A stretch of 64,000 bases of DNA, from the NCBI GenBank assembly GCA_964643355.1, contig CAZXPW010000003.1, positions 62,001 through 126,000 of the forward strand, read 5' to 3'. Below, one piece after another: positions 1 to 9,051 of the stretch. The position numbers were made by a program, and so were the translations under genes. The notes under the pieces were generated by a model. That model did no database searches, was not told the DNA's origin, and saw only the letters and a list, made by a program, of their open reading frames with translations. Every line of letters begins with the position of its first letter. Position 1 is the first letter of the stretch. The stretch is from FEN-1350 sp964643355 (GTDB taxonomy: Bacteria > Planctomycetota > Phycisphaerae > Sedimentisphaerales > Anaerohalosphaeraceae).

Positions 1-1
1 C

Positions 2-373
2 GACCGACTGGCTCGGGATTTGTTCGCCGCCCCGGACGGAATCGTTTTCCCGTGGCAACGAACGACGGAGCCGGCTATGCCGTCGGAATCGCAGAATCCC
101 GTTTTACCGAATGAAGATCCGTGGGACAAAAAGATTCGTCCCTTGGCCGAGAAAATTTCGATTGATGCCATCGGGACCGATCCAAAAGGAACCGCACAAG
201 CCTTTATTCAGGACCGATTTCTGGTGGTTGGCGATACGCTGTTGCTGAAGTCAGGGCAGCAACAGTACGAGTTGATCGTCAAACAAATTTCCTCAAATAC
301 AGTCGTGCTGGAATGGCAAGAACACACCGTCACCGTAAAAATGGCAGAGCCGGGACAGTCCGGCGACAAATGA
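2..373 (+). CDS. PilP/GspC-like periplasmic protein, 5' end outside the window
   Basis: The reading frame is open to the left edge, so this is the C-terminal part of a longer gene. A TTG at 20 and an ATG at 77 are in frame, but nothing marks either as the true start. The visible end has a small beta domain built as AFIQDRFLVVGDTL, then YELIVKQISSNTVVLEW, which is the layout of the homology region of PilP/GspC inner-membrane partners of secretins (an altered protein value, a processed constant, then a strand that carries the peptide-like tail). The stop lies 12 bases before the secretin start, the place where pilP or gspC usually sits. The function is inferred mainly from this position; sequence similarity is only suggestive. 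Confidence 0.55.
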   Translation, partial: DRLARDLFAAPDGIVFPWQRTTEPAMPSESQNPVLPNEDPWDKKIRPLAEKISIDAIGTDPKGTAQAFIQDRFLVVGDTLLLKSGQQQYELIVKQISSNTVVLEWQEHTVTVKMAEPGQSGDK

Positions 374-385
374 AAGGGAGTAATT

Positions 386-2239
386 ATGTTGTACCAAGCG
401 AAACTGAGAAAACGAAAACTGCTAACCCTGGGTTTGGTTTGGGGGCTGGTATTGGCATGCCTGGCAACGCTGGGTATCGGTCAGGAACAGGCCCCCATCT
501 ATTCACCGATGGTCTTGGCGCAAACGGCTCCAGCCGCGGAAAAACCCGCCGATGCGGCGAAAACCGAAGCCGTTTCCGAAGGCGAGGAGTCCGTTACGGA
601 ACCGACTTCGGCAGGTCAGGCCATTCAGACCCTGAGCTTCAAGAAGGACATGACGATTATTGACGCCCTTCGGTTTCTGGCTCTGAAGTACCAGAAAAAC
701 ATCGTACCGACCCCGAGAGTCACCGGCGTGGTTACGGTGACCAATTTGTACGATGTGAGCTTCGATGAGGCCATGCAGGCCTTGATTGGTCCCAACCACC
801 GGTTTGAGACCCAGGGCAATTTCATCATGGTTTACACCACGGAAGAATATGAACAGCTCAAGGCCGACAAGCGTCGTCGCGAATACAAGCACTTTACGCT
901 GTATTATCTGACCGCCGACGAAGCCGAAAAGATGGTCAAGGCCTTCCTGAGCGCCGATGGTATGATGGCCCGCAGTTCTCCCGCCAAGAACGGCGTTCCG
1001 GGCGGTCAATCCATCAGCGATGAGGCCAGCGGCGACAATCTGGCGTTCCAAGATACGCTGGTTGTGTGTGATTATCCGGAAAACCTCGCCCAGATTGAAG
1101 AGATGCTGACTCGTCTGGATACTCGTCCTCAACAGGTGTTGATCGAGGCGACCATCCTGGCGGCTACCCTGACTGAAGGAATGGAGTTCGGGGTGGATTT
1201 GAACTTTGCCGGGGGGACCGCCCTGACGGGAGCGTCGGCTTCCGGCGCCGTTCAGGATACGGTCAACGGCGGAGTTTTGGAATATACGGATGCCGCGACA
1301 ACCCCGATCGGACAACTCGCCCAGGGACTGGCAAAGGGATCTCCCATCGAAACCGCCGGGTTTGCCAAGGTCGGAGGCAATGGTCTCCGCGTCGGCATCA
1401 CCACCGGCGATTTCGCGATGTTCATCACGGCTCTGGAGCAGGTGACGGATGTGACGATCATGGCCAATCCCAAGATCCTGGCGGTGAATAAGCAACTGGG
1501 TCAGGTTTATATCGGAACCAAACTGGGATATCGGGAAGGCGATGTGGAAACCGCCGGCGGCGGGACGCAGCAGGGAGCCGTGAAATTCCTGGATACCGGC
1601 ACGAAACTGGCCTTCCGTCCGTATATCGGAAACGATGGGTACATCCGTATGGATATTCATCCCAAGGATAGTTCCGGCACTCTGAATTCCCAGGGCGTTC
1701 CGAACGAAACCGCGGCCGAATTGTCCACGAATGTCATTGTCAAGGACGGCCAGACCGTCGTGATCGGCGGCCTGTTCCGCGATGTCGTCAATTCGTCCAA
1801 GCAGCAAATCCCTCTGCTGGGCAGTATTCCCGTCGTGGGCGAATTGTTCAAGGGCACCAGCGATACGACCACGCGACAGGAGGTGATCGTTCTGTTGACG
1901 CCCCATATCATCCAGAGTCCGGACCAGTTGAAGTCCGACGCCCGGGTGGAAGATGTCAAGCGAAAATGGGCGGGCGCCAACGATCGGCTGCATTGGTTCC
2001 ATGTCGGAAAGATCGCGGAAGACAGCTATGCCAAGGCGGCGCGGTTGTATGCGGACGGGAATCTGCAGGGAGCGCTGGATGAGTTGTGCTGGACCCTGCA
2101 CTTGCGACCGAGCTATCTGGATGCGATTCGCCTTCGGGACAGGATCATTCGCGAATCCGGAACCGACGATCAGGTGATCGAACGAATTATGTTGGACACT
2201 CTTGAAAAACAAGATAACGACGGCTGGTTGCGAAACTAA
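386..2239 (+). CDS. Secretin (type II secretion / type IV pilus outer-membrane channel)
   Basis: 617 residues. An N-terminal basic stretch and hydrophobic segment (about residues 11-32) form a signal peptide. A low-complexity linker follows, then an N0/STN-like domain (about 80-150, including SFDEAMQALIG) and an N1-type ring domain (about 168-275, with LVVCDYPENLAQIEEMLTRLD). The secretin beta-barrel domain ends with the family signature VIVKDGQTVVIGGLF and IPLLGSIPVVGELFKG (about 450-490), followed by VLLTPHII. About 100 extra C-terminal residues look helical and TPR-like (KAARLYADGNLQGALDELCW). The protein should form the multimeric outer-membrane pore for a pilus or pseudopilus. It sits between a PilP/GspC-like gene and a TPR lipoprotein. 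PilQ versus GspD cannot be decided from sequence alone. Confidence 0.93.
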   Translation: MLYQAKLRKRKLLTLGLVWGLVLACLATLGIGQEQAPIYSPMVLAQTAPAAEKPADAAKTEAVSEGEESVTEPTSAGQAIQTLSFKKDMTIIDALRFLALKYQKNIVPTPRVTGVVTVTNLYDVSFDEAMQALIGPNHRFETQGNFIMVYTTEEYEQLKADKRRREYKHFTLYYLTADEAEKMVKAFLSADGMMARSSPAKNGVPGGQSISDEASGDNLAFQDTLVVCDYPENLAQIEEMLTRLDTRPQQVLIEATILAATLTEGMEFGVDLNFAGGTALTGASASGAVQDTVNGGVLEYTDAATTPIGQLAQGLAKGSPIETAGFAKVGGNGLRVGITTGDFAMFITALEQVTDVTIMANPKILAVNKQLGQVYIGTKLGYREGDVETAGGGTQQGAVKFLDTGTKLAFRPYIGNDGYIRMDIHPKDSSGTLNSQGVPNETAAELSTNVIVKDGQTVVIGGLFRDVVNSSKQQIPLLGSIPVVGELFKGTSDTTTRQEVIVLLTPHIIQSPDQLKSDARVEDVKRKWAGANDRLHWFHVGKIAEDSYAKAARLYADGNLQGALDELCWTLHLRPSYLDAIRLRDRIIRESGTDDQVIERIMLDTLEKQDNDGWLRN

Positions 2240-2261
2240 AAAAATGGACTGAAACGCTCTT

Positions 2262-2287
2262 CGGCCGGGTCAAGATCGATCCGGCCG
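2262..2287 (+). other. GC-rich stem-loop between secretin and TPR lipoprotein genes
   Basis: CGGCCGG (2262-2268) and CCGGCCG (2281-2287) form a perfect 7-bp GC stem around a 12-base loop, in the 81-base spacer between two genes of one operon. No T-run follows, so it is not a standard terminator. It could stabilise the upstream message or attenuate read-through; that role is inference. Confidence 0.6.
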
Positions 2288-2320
2288 GAGAGTCGCGTTG
2301 CATTCAGGAAGGATGAAGTT

Positions 2321-3529
2321 ATGCGAATCGGACGGATATCAAGTTGTGCCGGGGTCGTGATTGTATCGTTGGGACTATTGAACGGCTGTGCGTCGTTTCG
2401 GGAGAACAAACAGGCGGCCCATCAGCGGTATGACCAGACCACTTCCCGGGCCAAGGTTCCCCTGGCCCGCGAATTGTTCACGAGTGGAAAGACAGACGAA
2501 GCCTTCATGGTTTTGAGCGATTGTCTTCGACAAGATCCGGATAACGCTCAAGCCCATTTATTGATGGGTCAAATCCAGCTTTCCCTTGGACGCAATGAAA
2601 TCGCCAAGAGACATTTTTTGAAAACCGTCGAGTTACAGGACCAGATTCATTCGGCTTGGGCCTGGCTTGGCGTGATCGCCCTGGAAGGCAAGCAGCCCCA
2701 ACAGGCCCTGGAATACCAGAAAAAGGCCCTCGAACGGGATCCGCTGAATGTCGATTATATTCTGAATGTGGCCGAAACCCACGCCGCTCTTAACGATTTT
2801 GACGCCGCGGATTTGCTGTTGAGCGAGAAATACCGGCAGCTTCCTTCGGATCAGCGGCTCATGACGGCGGCGGCCAACATGAAGAATCGACGGGGAGATC
2901 GAACCGGCGCGATCCAGTTGTACCGGCAGGTCCTGGCCTTGAATCCGGCGAACAAGGAAGTCCAAGAAGCCCTGGCGTATTGTTACATGTCGGCCCAGGA
3001 CTGGTCTTCGGCCCTGGATTGGTTCGATCGGATTGTGAACACCTACGATAACGAGCGGAGAACCGCTTGTCTTCAAATGATGGCAACCTGCGCCATGAAT
3101 TCCGGGCAGTACGGACGGGCGGTCCGGTATTATGACCGACTTAGCGTTGATCAGCGGAACGATCCGCAGATCTGGTTGAACATGGGTCGAGCGGCCCTCG
3201 GCGCCAATGACGCCAGACGGGCATCGGCTTGTGCACAGCGAGCGCTGGATCTGCGGCCGGCCTGGGACAAGGCCGTCGCTTTGCGGGGAAGCGCCCAATA
3301 TGTGGAAAAGGAGTATTCGGCGGCAATCTCGTCGTTCCGAAGTATCACTTCCTCGAAAGAACTGGGGGGCTTTGCTTGGTTGATGCTGGGGAGATGTTAC
3401 CAGCAAACCGGCGATTCCGCTCAGGCTGAAGCGGCGATGAAGATCGCCGCGTCGTTGAATCCCGACAGCAAATTGGTCGCCCTGTTGGCCGAGTCGGGAA
3501 AAAATAAATCGATGATCGAGAATCCATGA
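2321..3529 (+). CDS. TPR-repeat lipoprotein, possible secretin pilotin
   Basis: 402 residues. The signal peptide ends in a lipobox (LLNGC, lipid-bearing Cys about residue 23), so the protein should be anchored to a membrane on the periplasmic side. The rest is a chain of tetratricopeptide repeats, for example DNAQAHLLMGQIQLSLGRNE and LNPANKEVQEALAYCYMSAQ, with LNPDSK near the end. TPR lipoproteins such as PilF/PilW/Tgl help secretins assemble in type IV pilus systems. The position directly after the secretin supports such a job here, but this is inference. The stop overlaps the next gene by four bases (ATGA at 3526), so the two are translationally coupled. Confidence 0.8.
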   Translation: MRIGRISSCAGVVIVSLGLLNGCASFRENKQAAHQRYDQTTSRAKVPLARELFTSGKTDEAFMVLSDCLRQDPDNAQAHLLMGQIQLSLGRNEIAKRHFLKTVELQDQIHSAWAWLGVIALEGKQPQQALEYQKKALERDPLNVDYILNVAETHAALNDFDAADLLLSEKYRQLPSDQRLMTAAANMKNRRGDRTGAIQLYRQVLALNPANKEVQEALAYCYMSAQDWSSALDWFDRIVNTYDNERRTACLQMMATCAMNSGQYGRAVRYYDRLSVDQRNDPQIWLNMGRAALGANDARRASACAQRALDLRPAWDKAVALRGSAQYVEKEYSAAISSFRSITSSKELGGFAWLMLGRCYQQTGDSAQAEAAMKIAASLNPDSKLVALLAESGKNKSMIENP

Positions 3530-4965
3530 CCTGTCTTCAATCCAGTTCAAGACTGTTTTGGATTTGGGCTGTCGTTGGCATGGCGGGTGTGGCCCTTGCC
3601 ATCCCACCCGTTGCCGTGGGACGGGTGCCGGCCATGGTTTGCACGGCGTTGGGTCTGACGGGAACGACGATGGTCGGTTTTTCCCTTGTGTTGTTACGAT
3701 TGACCAGAGCCCTCCGGAGACTCGAGAATTGCCTTGGGAATTCCGGGGAATTTCCTGATAGCACGGGTTGCCCCGCGGAGATTCGATCCATCTGGGAAAC
3801 CGTCCATCGTAGAATCCGGGAAACTTCCGACAAGCTGGAACGAGCCAACCGGCAAAATCAGGATCTGACCCTGCAGATCCAATTGTTGCGAAAACAGAAA
3901 CAGAACGCACAAGCCATTATATTCGGAATTCGCGACGCCGTTCTGGTGATCGATCCCGGCGAATGTTTGGTGATTGCCAATCAGGCCGCCGAAACCCTGT
4001 TCGGATTTCGATTCGATCCCCTGCGGCTTCGTCCGGCCTCGGAGTTGATCCGGCATTCTGAAATCCTGACCCTGATGGAAAGGAGCCGCCGGAATCGAAT
4101 CCCGCATGTTCGGCATGAAGTGACCGTGGAGCACGGCGGAGAATCCGCGGTATTTGACTGTATTCTGTCCTGCGTGACGGACGATCAGGATCAGCTTACC
4201 GGCATTGTGGCGGTGTTGCATGATGTAACCCGCGAGAAGGAGGTCTCGCGGATGAAGAACGATTTTGTCAGCCATGTGTCGCATGAACTCAAGACCCCGC
4301 TGGCGTCAATCAATGCGTATGCGGAAATGCTTGTGGATGGCGAGGCAAAGGATCCCCAGACCCTCCGGGAATTCTGTTCGGTGATCCAGACCCAGGCCCA
4401 GCGACTCAATCGACTGATCGAGGACATTTTGAATATTTCCCGCATCGAATCCGGACTGGTCAAGATCAACAAACAGCCGATTAGTCTGTCGATGGTGATC
4501 CACGACGCCGTGGAAATGATTCGCGGCTTTGCTCAGGAAAAAAATATTTCCGTGCATACGCCGCCCTCGATCATCTTCGATCAGGTCTATGCCGACAAGG
4601 ACATGATGACTCAGGTGGTGATCAATCTGCTTAGCAACGCCGTCAAATACACGCCCAAGGAGGGACGAGTTACGGTGGATTGCCAGGTCAATGAGGCCGA
4701 TCAGGTGGTTCGGGTCCAGGTCACCGACACGGGCGTGGGGATTCCACCCGAAGATGTCCCGCGATTGTTCGAAAAATTCTATCGCGTCGAAGCCAACAAG
4801 AAGATGGCCAAGGGAACGGGATTGGGCCTGAATCTTGTGAAACAGATGGTGGAAAAAGTGCATCAGGGAAAAGTGTTTGTTCGAAGCGAACAAGGCAAAG
4901 GCAGCACATTTGGATTCGAAATGCCGATGGGCATTCCCACCGGCGCGGAGATCCTGGTATCCTAA
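3526..4965 (+). CDS. Membrane-bound PAS sensor histidine kinase
   Basis: 479 residues. Two hydrophobic segments (about 10-30 and 34-57) place the N-terminus in the membrane with almost no periplasmic loop. A short coiled-coil (about 95-128) leads to a PAS domain (about 128-240, NAQAIIFGIRDAVLVIDPGE). The HisKA box is VSHVSHELKTPL with the phospho-acceptor His at 253. The ATPase domain has the N box (INLLSNAVKYTPKEG), G1 (DTGVGIP) and G2 (GTGLGLNLV). It should autophosphorylate and pass phosphate to the single-domain receiver 13 bases downstream. There is no HAMP domain or large sensor domain, so the signal is probably sensed in the membrane or by the PAS domain. It sits in the middle of a secretion/pilus operon. 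Confidence 0.92.
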   Translation: MTCLQSSSRLFWIWAVVGMAGVALAIPPVAVGRVPAMVCTALGLTGTTMVGFSLVLLRLTRALRRLENCLGNSGEFPDSTGCPAEIRSIWETVHRRIRETSDKLERANRQNQDLTLQIQLLRKQKQNAQAIIFGIRDAVLVIDPGECLVIANQAAETLFGFRFDPLRLRPASELIRHSEILTLMERSRRNRIPHVRHEVTVEHGGESAVFDCILSCVTDDQDQLTGIVAVLHDVTREKEVSRMKNDFVSHVSHELKTPLASINAYAEMLVDGEAKDPQTLREFCSVIQTQAQRLNRLIEDILNISRIESGLVKINKQPISLSMVIHDAVEMIRGFAQEKNISVHTPPSIIFDQVYADKDMMTQVVINLLSNAVKYTPKEGRVTVDCQVNEADQVVRVQVTDTGVGIPPEDVPRLFEKFYRVEANKKMAKGTGLGLNLVKQMVEKVHQGKVFVRSEQGKGSTFGFEMPMGIPTGAEILVS

Positions 4966-4978
4966 GCGGAGGTTGGCT

Positions 4979-5362
4979 ATGGCGGATAAAAAGATTCTGG
5001 TGGTCGATGATGAAGTGCATATCGTTCAGGTCGTCGCGATCAAGCTGCGCAACAACGGCTTTGAGGTGATCACGGCCGAACATGGGGCCGAAGGACTGGA
5101 CCTGGCCGTCCGGGAACGGCCGGACCTGATTGTCAGCGATTATCAGATGCCGGTGATGAGCGGGCTGGAGATGATCGAAAATCTTCGCGCAAGACCTGAA
5201 ACTCGCGACATTCCGGTTGTGATGCTGACGGCTCGGGGTTTTGCCATTGAAGAGGAGAAGAAACAACAACTGCGGGTAACGGCTTGTTTGAGTAAACCGT
5301 TCAGCCCTCGCGAATTGCTGCAATCGATCGAAAGCGTTCTACACCAGAATACCCCGGCCTGA
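4979..5362 (+). CDS. Single-domain response regulator (CheY/Spo0F-like)
   Basis: 127 residues, starting at an ATG preceded by GGAGG seven bases upstream; an in-frame start 102 bases earlier would run through the kinase gene and has no such site. The receiver fold is complete: acidic pair D10-D11 (ILVVDDE), phospho-acceptor D54 (LIVSDYQMPVMSG), the Thr of MLTARG and the conserved Lys about 106 (CLSKPF). There is no output domain, so it must act by binding a partner. It follows the histidine kinase directly and precedes the HD-GYP gene, so those two proteins are its likely donor and target. The target is inference. Confidence 0.92.
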   Translation: MADKKILVVDDEVHIVQVVAIKLRNNGFEVITAEHGAEGLDLAVRERPDLIVSDYQMPVMSGLEMIENLRARPETRDIPVVMLTARGFAIEEEKKQQLRVTACLSKPFSPRELLQSIESVLHQNTPA

Positions 5363-5385
5363 GCAAGCTGATTCGGACAACCGCG

Positions 5386-6957
5386 ATGACCCAAACGATG
5401 ACTTCCATCCTGCCGTCCCACTTACGAAACTCCATTGAGAGCGTCCGTCAGCGTCTTCATCTTCTCGGGGCCCAGGTATTCGTGGTTTCCACGCAGGGGG
5501 AATGCCTCCTGGAGGGGATTCCGGAGGGGCAATCCAGCCGATTCCAGCAGGTTGCGGCCGTGGCCTCGACGGTGGACCATTCCGATTCGGCGTCTTTGCA
5601 GCGGCTGGGCTCGGACGGCCGGATTATGGCCTTGCCCTTGTTTCGAAATCAAAAACCTGTCGCGGATCTTTTCGTGTCGCCGGATCCGGACCAGGATTCC
5701 CGGGAGGGATTGACCGCCGTGGTCGAGGCCTTTTCGGATCTGGTGCGGCAAGCGGCCAAAAACGCCTCGCAAATCGAGAAGATCAGCACCGAACTGGCTC
5801 ACACCTATGAAGAATTGATGCTCGTGTACAACATGAGCACCCACATGCGGGTGACCCAGACCTACGCCAACTACCTGCAGATGGCCTGTGACAATCTAAC
5901 CCAGTTGGTTTCCGTCGAGGGGATCGCCGTCTTTCTGGAAAAGAAAATTGAAGGAATCGATCGACTGGTCTTGATCGCCGGCTCGGGCGTGGTGACCATC
6001 GATCAGGTCATTGCGGATATTCTGCACAATCGCCTGTTGCAAGAAGTCCGAAACGGAGCTGAGGCCTTGTTGGACAGCCAGGTCGATCGTCCGTTCAAAT
6101 ATGAATGGCCGCAGTCCATCCGCAATATTTTGGCGGTTCCTCTCGGCCATGATTCCAGAATTTTCGGCCTGATGGTCGCCACGAATATCCAGAATAAACC
6201 GGATTTCGACAGCGTGGACCTGAAATTGTTTACCTGTGTCGCCAATCAATGTTCCGTATTTATCGACAACGGCCGGTTGTTCGGCGATCTGAAGGAATTG
6301 TTTATTGGCTCCCTCAAGGCCCTGACCAACAGTATCGACGCCAAAGATCGTTATACGCGAGGCCATTCGGATCGAGTCGCGTATATTTCCCGCTGGATTG
6401 CCGAGAGGATTGCCGAGCGCCAGCCGCTGGACGAAGATCAGATTCACCAGATCTATCTGGCGGGTCTGCTTCATGATATCGGCAAGATCGGCATCAGCGA
6501 ATCCGTGTTGTGCAAGAAAGGCAAACTGACCGACGAAGAACGAAGCCGAATCATGGCTCATCCCCGCATCGGAGCATCGATTCTGTCGGATATCAAGCAG
6601 ATGAAACAGATTGTTCCGGGCGTCCTCTACCATCACGAGAAAATTGACGGCTCCGGATATCCGGAGGGGCTCAAGGGAGACCAGATCCCTCTGGTCGGGA
6701 AAATCATTTCCCTGGCCGACGCCTTTGATGCGATGACTTCGCGGCGGGTCTATCGCGATGCGATGACCATTAAAAAAGCGTGCGGCGAAATTGAAAAGGG
6801 ATTGGGAACGCATTTCGACGCGTCCATCGGGCGGATTTTTCTGGAAAGCGATATTCGCAAACTCTGGGAGATCATCCAGGATGGATTCATCGAAAGCTGG
6901 GATTATAGCAATTTCTCCGAATATGGGGCCGTCGCGGTTGGGACATTGATTCAGTAA
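5386..6957 (+). CDS. GAF and HD-GYP domain protein, probable c-di-GMP phosphodiesterase
   Basis: 523 residues. The first 150 residues are not recognised; a short helical stretch follows, then a GAF-like domain (about 150-305). The C-terminal HD-GYP domain (about 305-500) is intact: HDIGKIG with H363-D364, HHEKIDGSGYPEGL with H416-H417 and the GYP-type loop, and DAFDAMTSRRVYR. This family hydrolyses cyclic di-GMP, usually to GMP. No receiver domain is attached, so the adjacent single-domain receiver may act in trans. It lies immediately upstream of STAS and GspE genes, and the GspE N-terminus resembles a c-di-GMP-binding module, so local control of a motor is plausible but unproven. Confidence 0.9.
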   Translation: MTQTMTSILPSHLRNSIESVRQRLHLLGAQVFVVSTQGECLLEGIPEGQSSRFQQVAAVASTVDHSDSASLQRLGSDGRIMALPLFRNQKPVADLFVSPDPDQDSREGLTAVVEAFSDLVRQAAKNASQIEKISTELAHTYEELMLVYNMSTHMRVTQTYANYLQMACDNLTQLVSVEGIAVFLEKKIEGIDRLVLIAGSGVVTIDQVIADILHNRLLQEVRNGAEALLDSQVDRPFKYEWPQSIRNILAVPLGHDSRIFGLMVATNIQNKPDFDSVDLKLFTCVANQCSVFIDNGRLFGDLKELFIGSLKALTNSIDAKDRYTRGHSDRVAYISRWIAERIAERQPLDEDQIHQIYLAGLLHDIGKIGISESVLCKKGKLTDEERSRIMAHPRIGASILSDIKQMKQIVPGVLYHHEKIDGSGYPEGLKGDQIPLVGKIISLADAFDAMTSRRVYRDAMTIKKACGEIEKGLGTHFDASIGRIFLESDIRKLWEIIQDGFIESWDYSNFSEYGAVAVGTLIQ

Positions 6958-6973
6958 GGATGGACGGAATCAG

Positions 6974-7309
6974 ATGAAAATCGAAACCCAGAATTACAAC
7001 CAGGTTACGGTGATCAAGCTGTTCGGCGAGTTTGCCTCGGATTCGGCCAAGGTATTTCAGGATCACGCCACCAGTCTGATCGCGGCCGGATCCCGGTGTC
7101 TGGTAGTGGATTTGGCGGAGGTCAGCTTCATCGACAGCGCCTGCCTGGAACAATTGTTGTGGTTTCGGGATTATTGTCAGGAAAACCGCTGCCAGATGAA
7201 ACTGGCGTCCCTCGACGAGAATTGCACGAAGATCCTGGAACTCACGCGGCTCCTGCCCCAGTTCGATGTCTATGCCGAGCTTCCGCAGGCCGTAAAAAGT
7301 TTCGTTTGA
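6974..7309 (+). CDS. STAS-domain protein (anti-sigma factor antagonist type)
   Basis: 111 residues, a single STAS domain of SpoIIAA type. The switch motif is VSFIDSACLEQL with Ser 55 after Asp 54, the position phosphorylated by anti-sigma kinases in this family. No anti-sigma kinase or sigma factor gene lies nearby, so the partner is unknown. The gene sits 16 bases after the HD-GYP gene and 10 bases before the GspE ATPase gene, which suggests it belongs to the regulation of the motor rather than to a sigma cascade. That link is inference from position. Confidence 0.88.
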   Translation: MKIETQNYNQVTVIKLFGEFASDSAKVFQDHATSLIAAGSRCLVVDLAEVSFIDSACLEQLLWFRDYCQENRCQMKLASLDENCTKILELTRLLPQFDVYAELPQAVKSFV

Positions 7310-7319
7310 TTCGGATGGA

Positions 7320-9047
7320 ATGGATCGGATGACCGAACTGCTGAAAGAAACCAAGTTGCAACTCGGGCAGGTTTTGCTCAGTCGAAACCTCATCACCGAA
7401 GAGCAGATTCAGCAGGCCCTCCGCGCCCAGAAACAAGGGGGGCATAACAAACTGCTGGGGGAATTGCTGATCCAGCTGGGGTATTGCACGGAAAATCAGA
7501 TCGCCTCGGCCCTGGCCGAAGCGTATGGCGTTCCATACGCCCCCATTTCGCCGAAACTGTGCGATCCGGCCGTCGTTGAATTATTGCCCCGGGACTTTCT
7601 CGAAGAACATACGGTTCTGCCGTTGTTTAAGGTCTATTCGACCCTGACGATCGCCGTCAGCGAGCCGTCCAATGTCTTTCTGATCGACGAGATCGAACGG
7701 CTCGGAAACTGCAAAGTGCAGATCGTCTGCGCCACGGCCAAGGATATCCGCGCCACGCTGCAGACTTATATGCCCGCCGCCAATGTTTTCGTGATCGACG
7801 ATATCATTGACGACGCGGCTCTTGACGACTTTACGATGATCGAGAATATCACGGAGGACATCGCCAATCTCAAGGAAGTCGCCGGTCAGTCTCCCGTCGT
7901 CAAGCTGGTCAATTACCTTCTCTACAATGCGGTCCATGAAAACGCCAGCGATATTCATATCGAGCCCGGCGATAAAAAACTCCGCGTTCGGTATCGTGTG
8001 GATGGACGCCTCTACGAAAAGATGACGCCTCCGTATCAGATGCATTCGGCGATTGTATCCCGCGTCAAGATTATGGCCGATCTCGATATCGCCCAGCGTC
8101 GCCTGCCTCAGGACGGCAGTATCCATGTTCTGATGGAAGGTCGTCCGATCGACCTGCGGGTATCGGTTATGCCCGGCAGTTTCGGAGAAAAGGTGGTTGT
8201 TCGTGTCATTGACGCCCGAAAAATCTTGACCCATCTCGAATCCCTGGGATTTAGCTTCGACAATCTCAAATCGTTCAAACGGGTGATTGAATCGCCGCAC
8301 GGCATCGTTCTGGTGACGGGGCCAACGGGTTCCGGCAAAAACACGACGCTGTATGCGGCCCTGCAGGAACTCAACGGGGAAGAGGTCAATATCTGCACCG
8401 TCGAAGATCCGGTCGAGTGTAACATCAACGCCATCAATCAGTTTCAGGTCAGCGAATCGGCCGGATTTAATTTTTCCACGGCCCTCCGCAGTCTGTTGCG
8501 ACAAGATCCCGATATCATCATGGTCGGCGAAATTCGCGATACCGCCACCGCCAATATCGCCGTCCAGGCCGCCCTCACGGGTCATTTGGTTCTTTCGACC
8601 CTGCATACAAACGACGCCCCGGGGGCGGTCACACGGCTGATCGATCTGGGAGTGGCCCCGTTTCTGGTCAGCGCTTCTCTGATTGCCGTTCTGGCCCAGC
8701 GGCTGGTTCGCAAGATCTGTCCGAATTGCAAACAGGAATTCGAGCCGCATGTCAGTATTCAGAAAGCCGTCGAAAAAGTGCTCACTGGCCCCGGGAAATT
8801 CTATCGCGGAATGGGATGCCGAAAATGCCGCAATACCGGATATCTCGGCCGGATTGCCATCCATGAGCTCTTCATTCCGTCCGAAGAAATCCTTGACCTG
8901 ATCGCCCAGAATGTCACCCTCAAGCAGCTTCGCGAAGCCGCCTTGAAAAACGGAATGATTCCCTTGCATGTGGATGGCATTCAAAAGGTTGTGGCCGGGA
9001 TCACAACGATTGATGAAATTCTTCGCGTCACTAGCGCCCCGGAGTGA
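7320..9047 (+). CDS. GspE/PilB-family assembly ATPase with altered Walker A
   Basis: 575 residues; an alternative ATG at 7329 is possible. The N-terminus carries two tandem repeats (LGQVLLSRNLITEEQIQQAL and LGELLIQLGYCTENQIASAL) resembling the MshEN c-di-GMP module. The core has SDIHIEP, the arginine-rich RRLPQDG, Walker A GPTGSGKN, the Asp box, Walker B IIMVGEIRD and the His box STLHTNDAP. The zinc-type tetracysteine is present (CPNC then CRKC). In the Walker A the residue after Lys 340 is Asn instead of the usual Thr/Ser that binds Mg, while the two other GspE-like ATPases and PilT in this window keep Thr. It should power assembly with the GspF protein next to it, unless the Asn weakens ATP hydrolysis. 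Confidence 0.94.
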   Translation: MDRMTELLKETKLQLGQVLLSRNLITEEQIQQALRAQKQGGHNKLLGELLIQLGYCTENQIASALAEAYGVPYAPISPKLCDPAVVELLPRDFLEEHTVLPLFKVYSTLTIAVSEPSNVFLIDEIERLGNCKVQIVCATAKDIRATLQTYMPAANVFVIDDIIDDAALDDFTMIENITEDIANLKEVAGQSPVVKLVNYLLYNAVHENASDIHIEPGDKKLRVRYRVDGRLYEKMTPPYQMHSAIVSRVKIMADLDIAQRRLPQDGSIHVLMEGRPIDLRVSVMPGSFGEKVVVRVIDARKILTHLESLGFSFDNLKSFKRVIESPHGIVLVTGPTGSGKNTTLYAALQELNGEEVNICTVEDPVECNINAINQFQVSESAGFNFSTALRSLLRQDPDIIMVGEIRDTATANIAVQAALTGHLVLSTLHTNDAPGAVTRLIDLGVAPFLVSASLIAVLAQRLVRKICPNCKQEFEPHVSIQKAVEKVLTGPGKFYRGMGCRKCRNTGYLGRIAIHELFIPSEEILDLIAQNVTLKQLREAALKNGMIPLHVDGIQKVVAGITTIDEILRVTSAPE

Positions 9048-9051
9048 TCCC

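Noticed and set aside
503..2212. 569-codon open frame on the minus strand opposite the secretin gene
   Set aside because: The plus-strand frame encodes a clear secretin; the opposite frame has no recognisable motif and arises from the codon bias of GC-rich DNA.
7581..8984. 467-codon minus-strand open frame opposite the GspE ATPase
   Set aside because: Mirror frame of a motif-complete ATPase; similar mirror frames lie opposite the other GspE genes, which shows they follow the sense codons.
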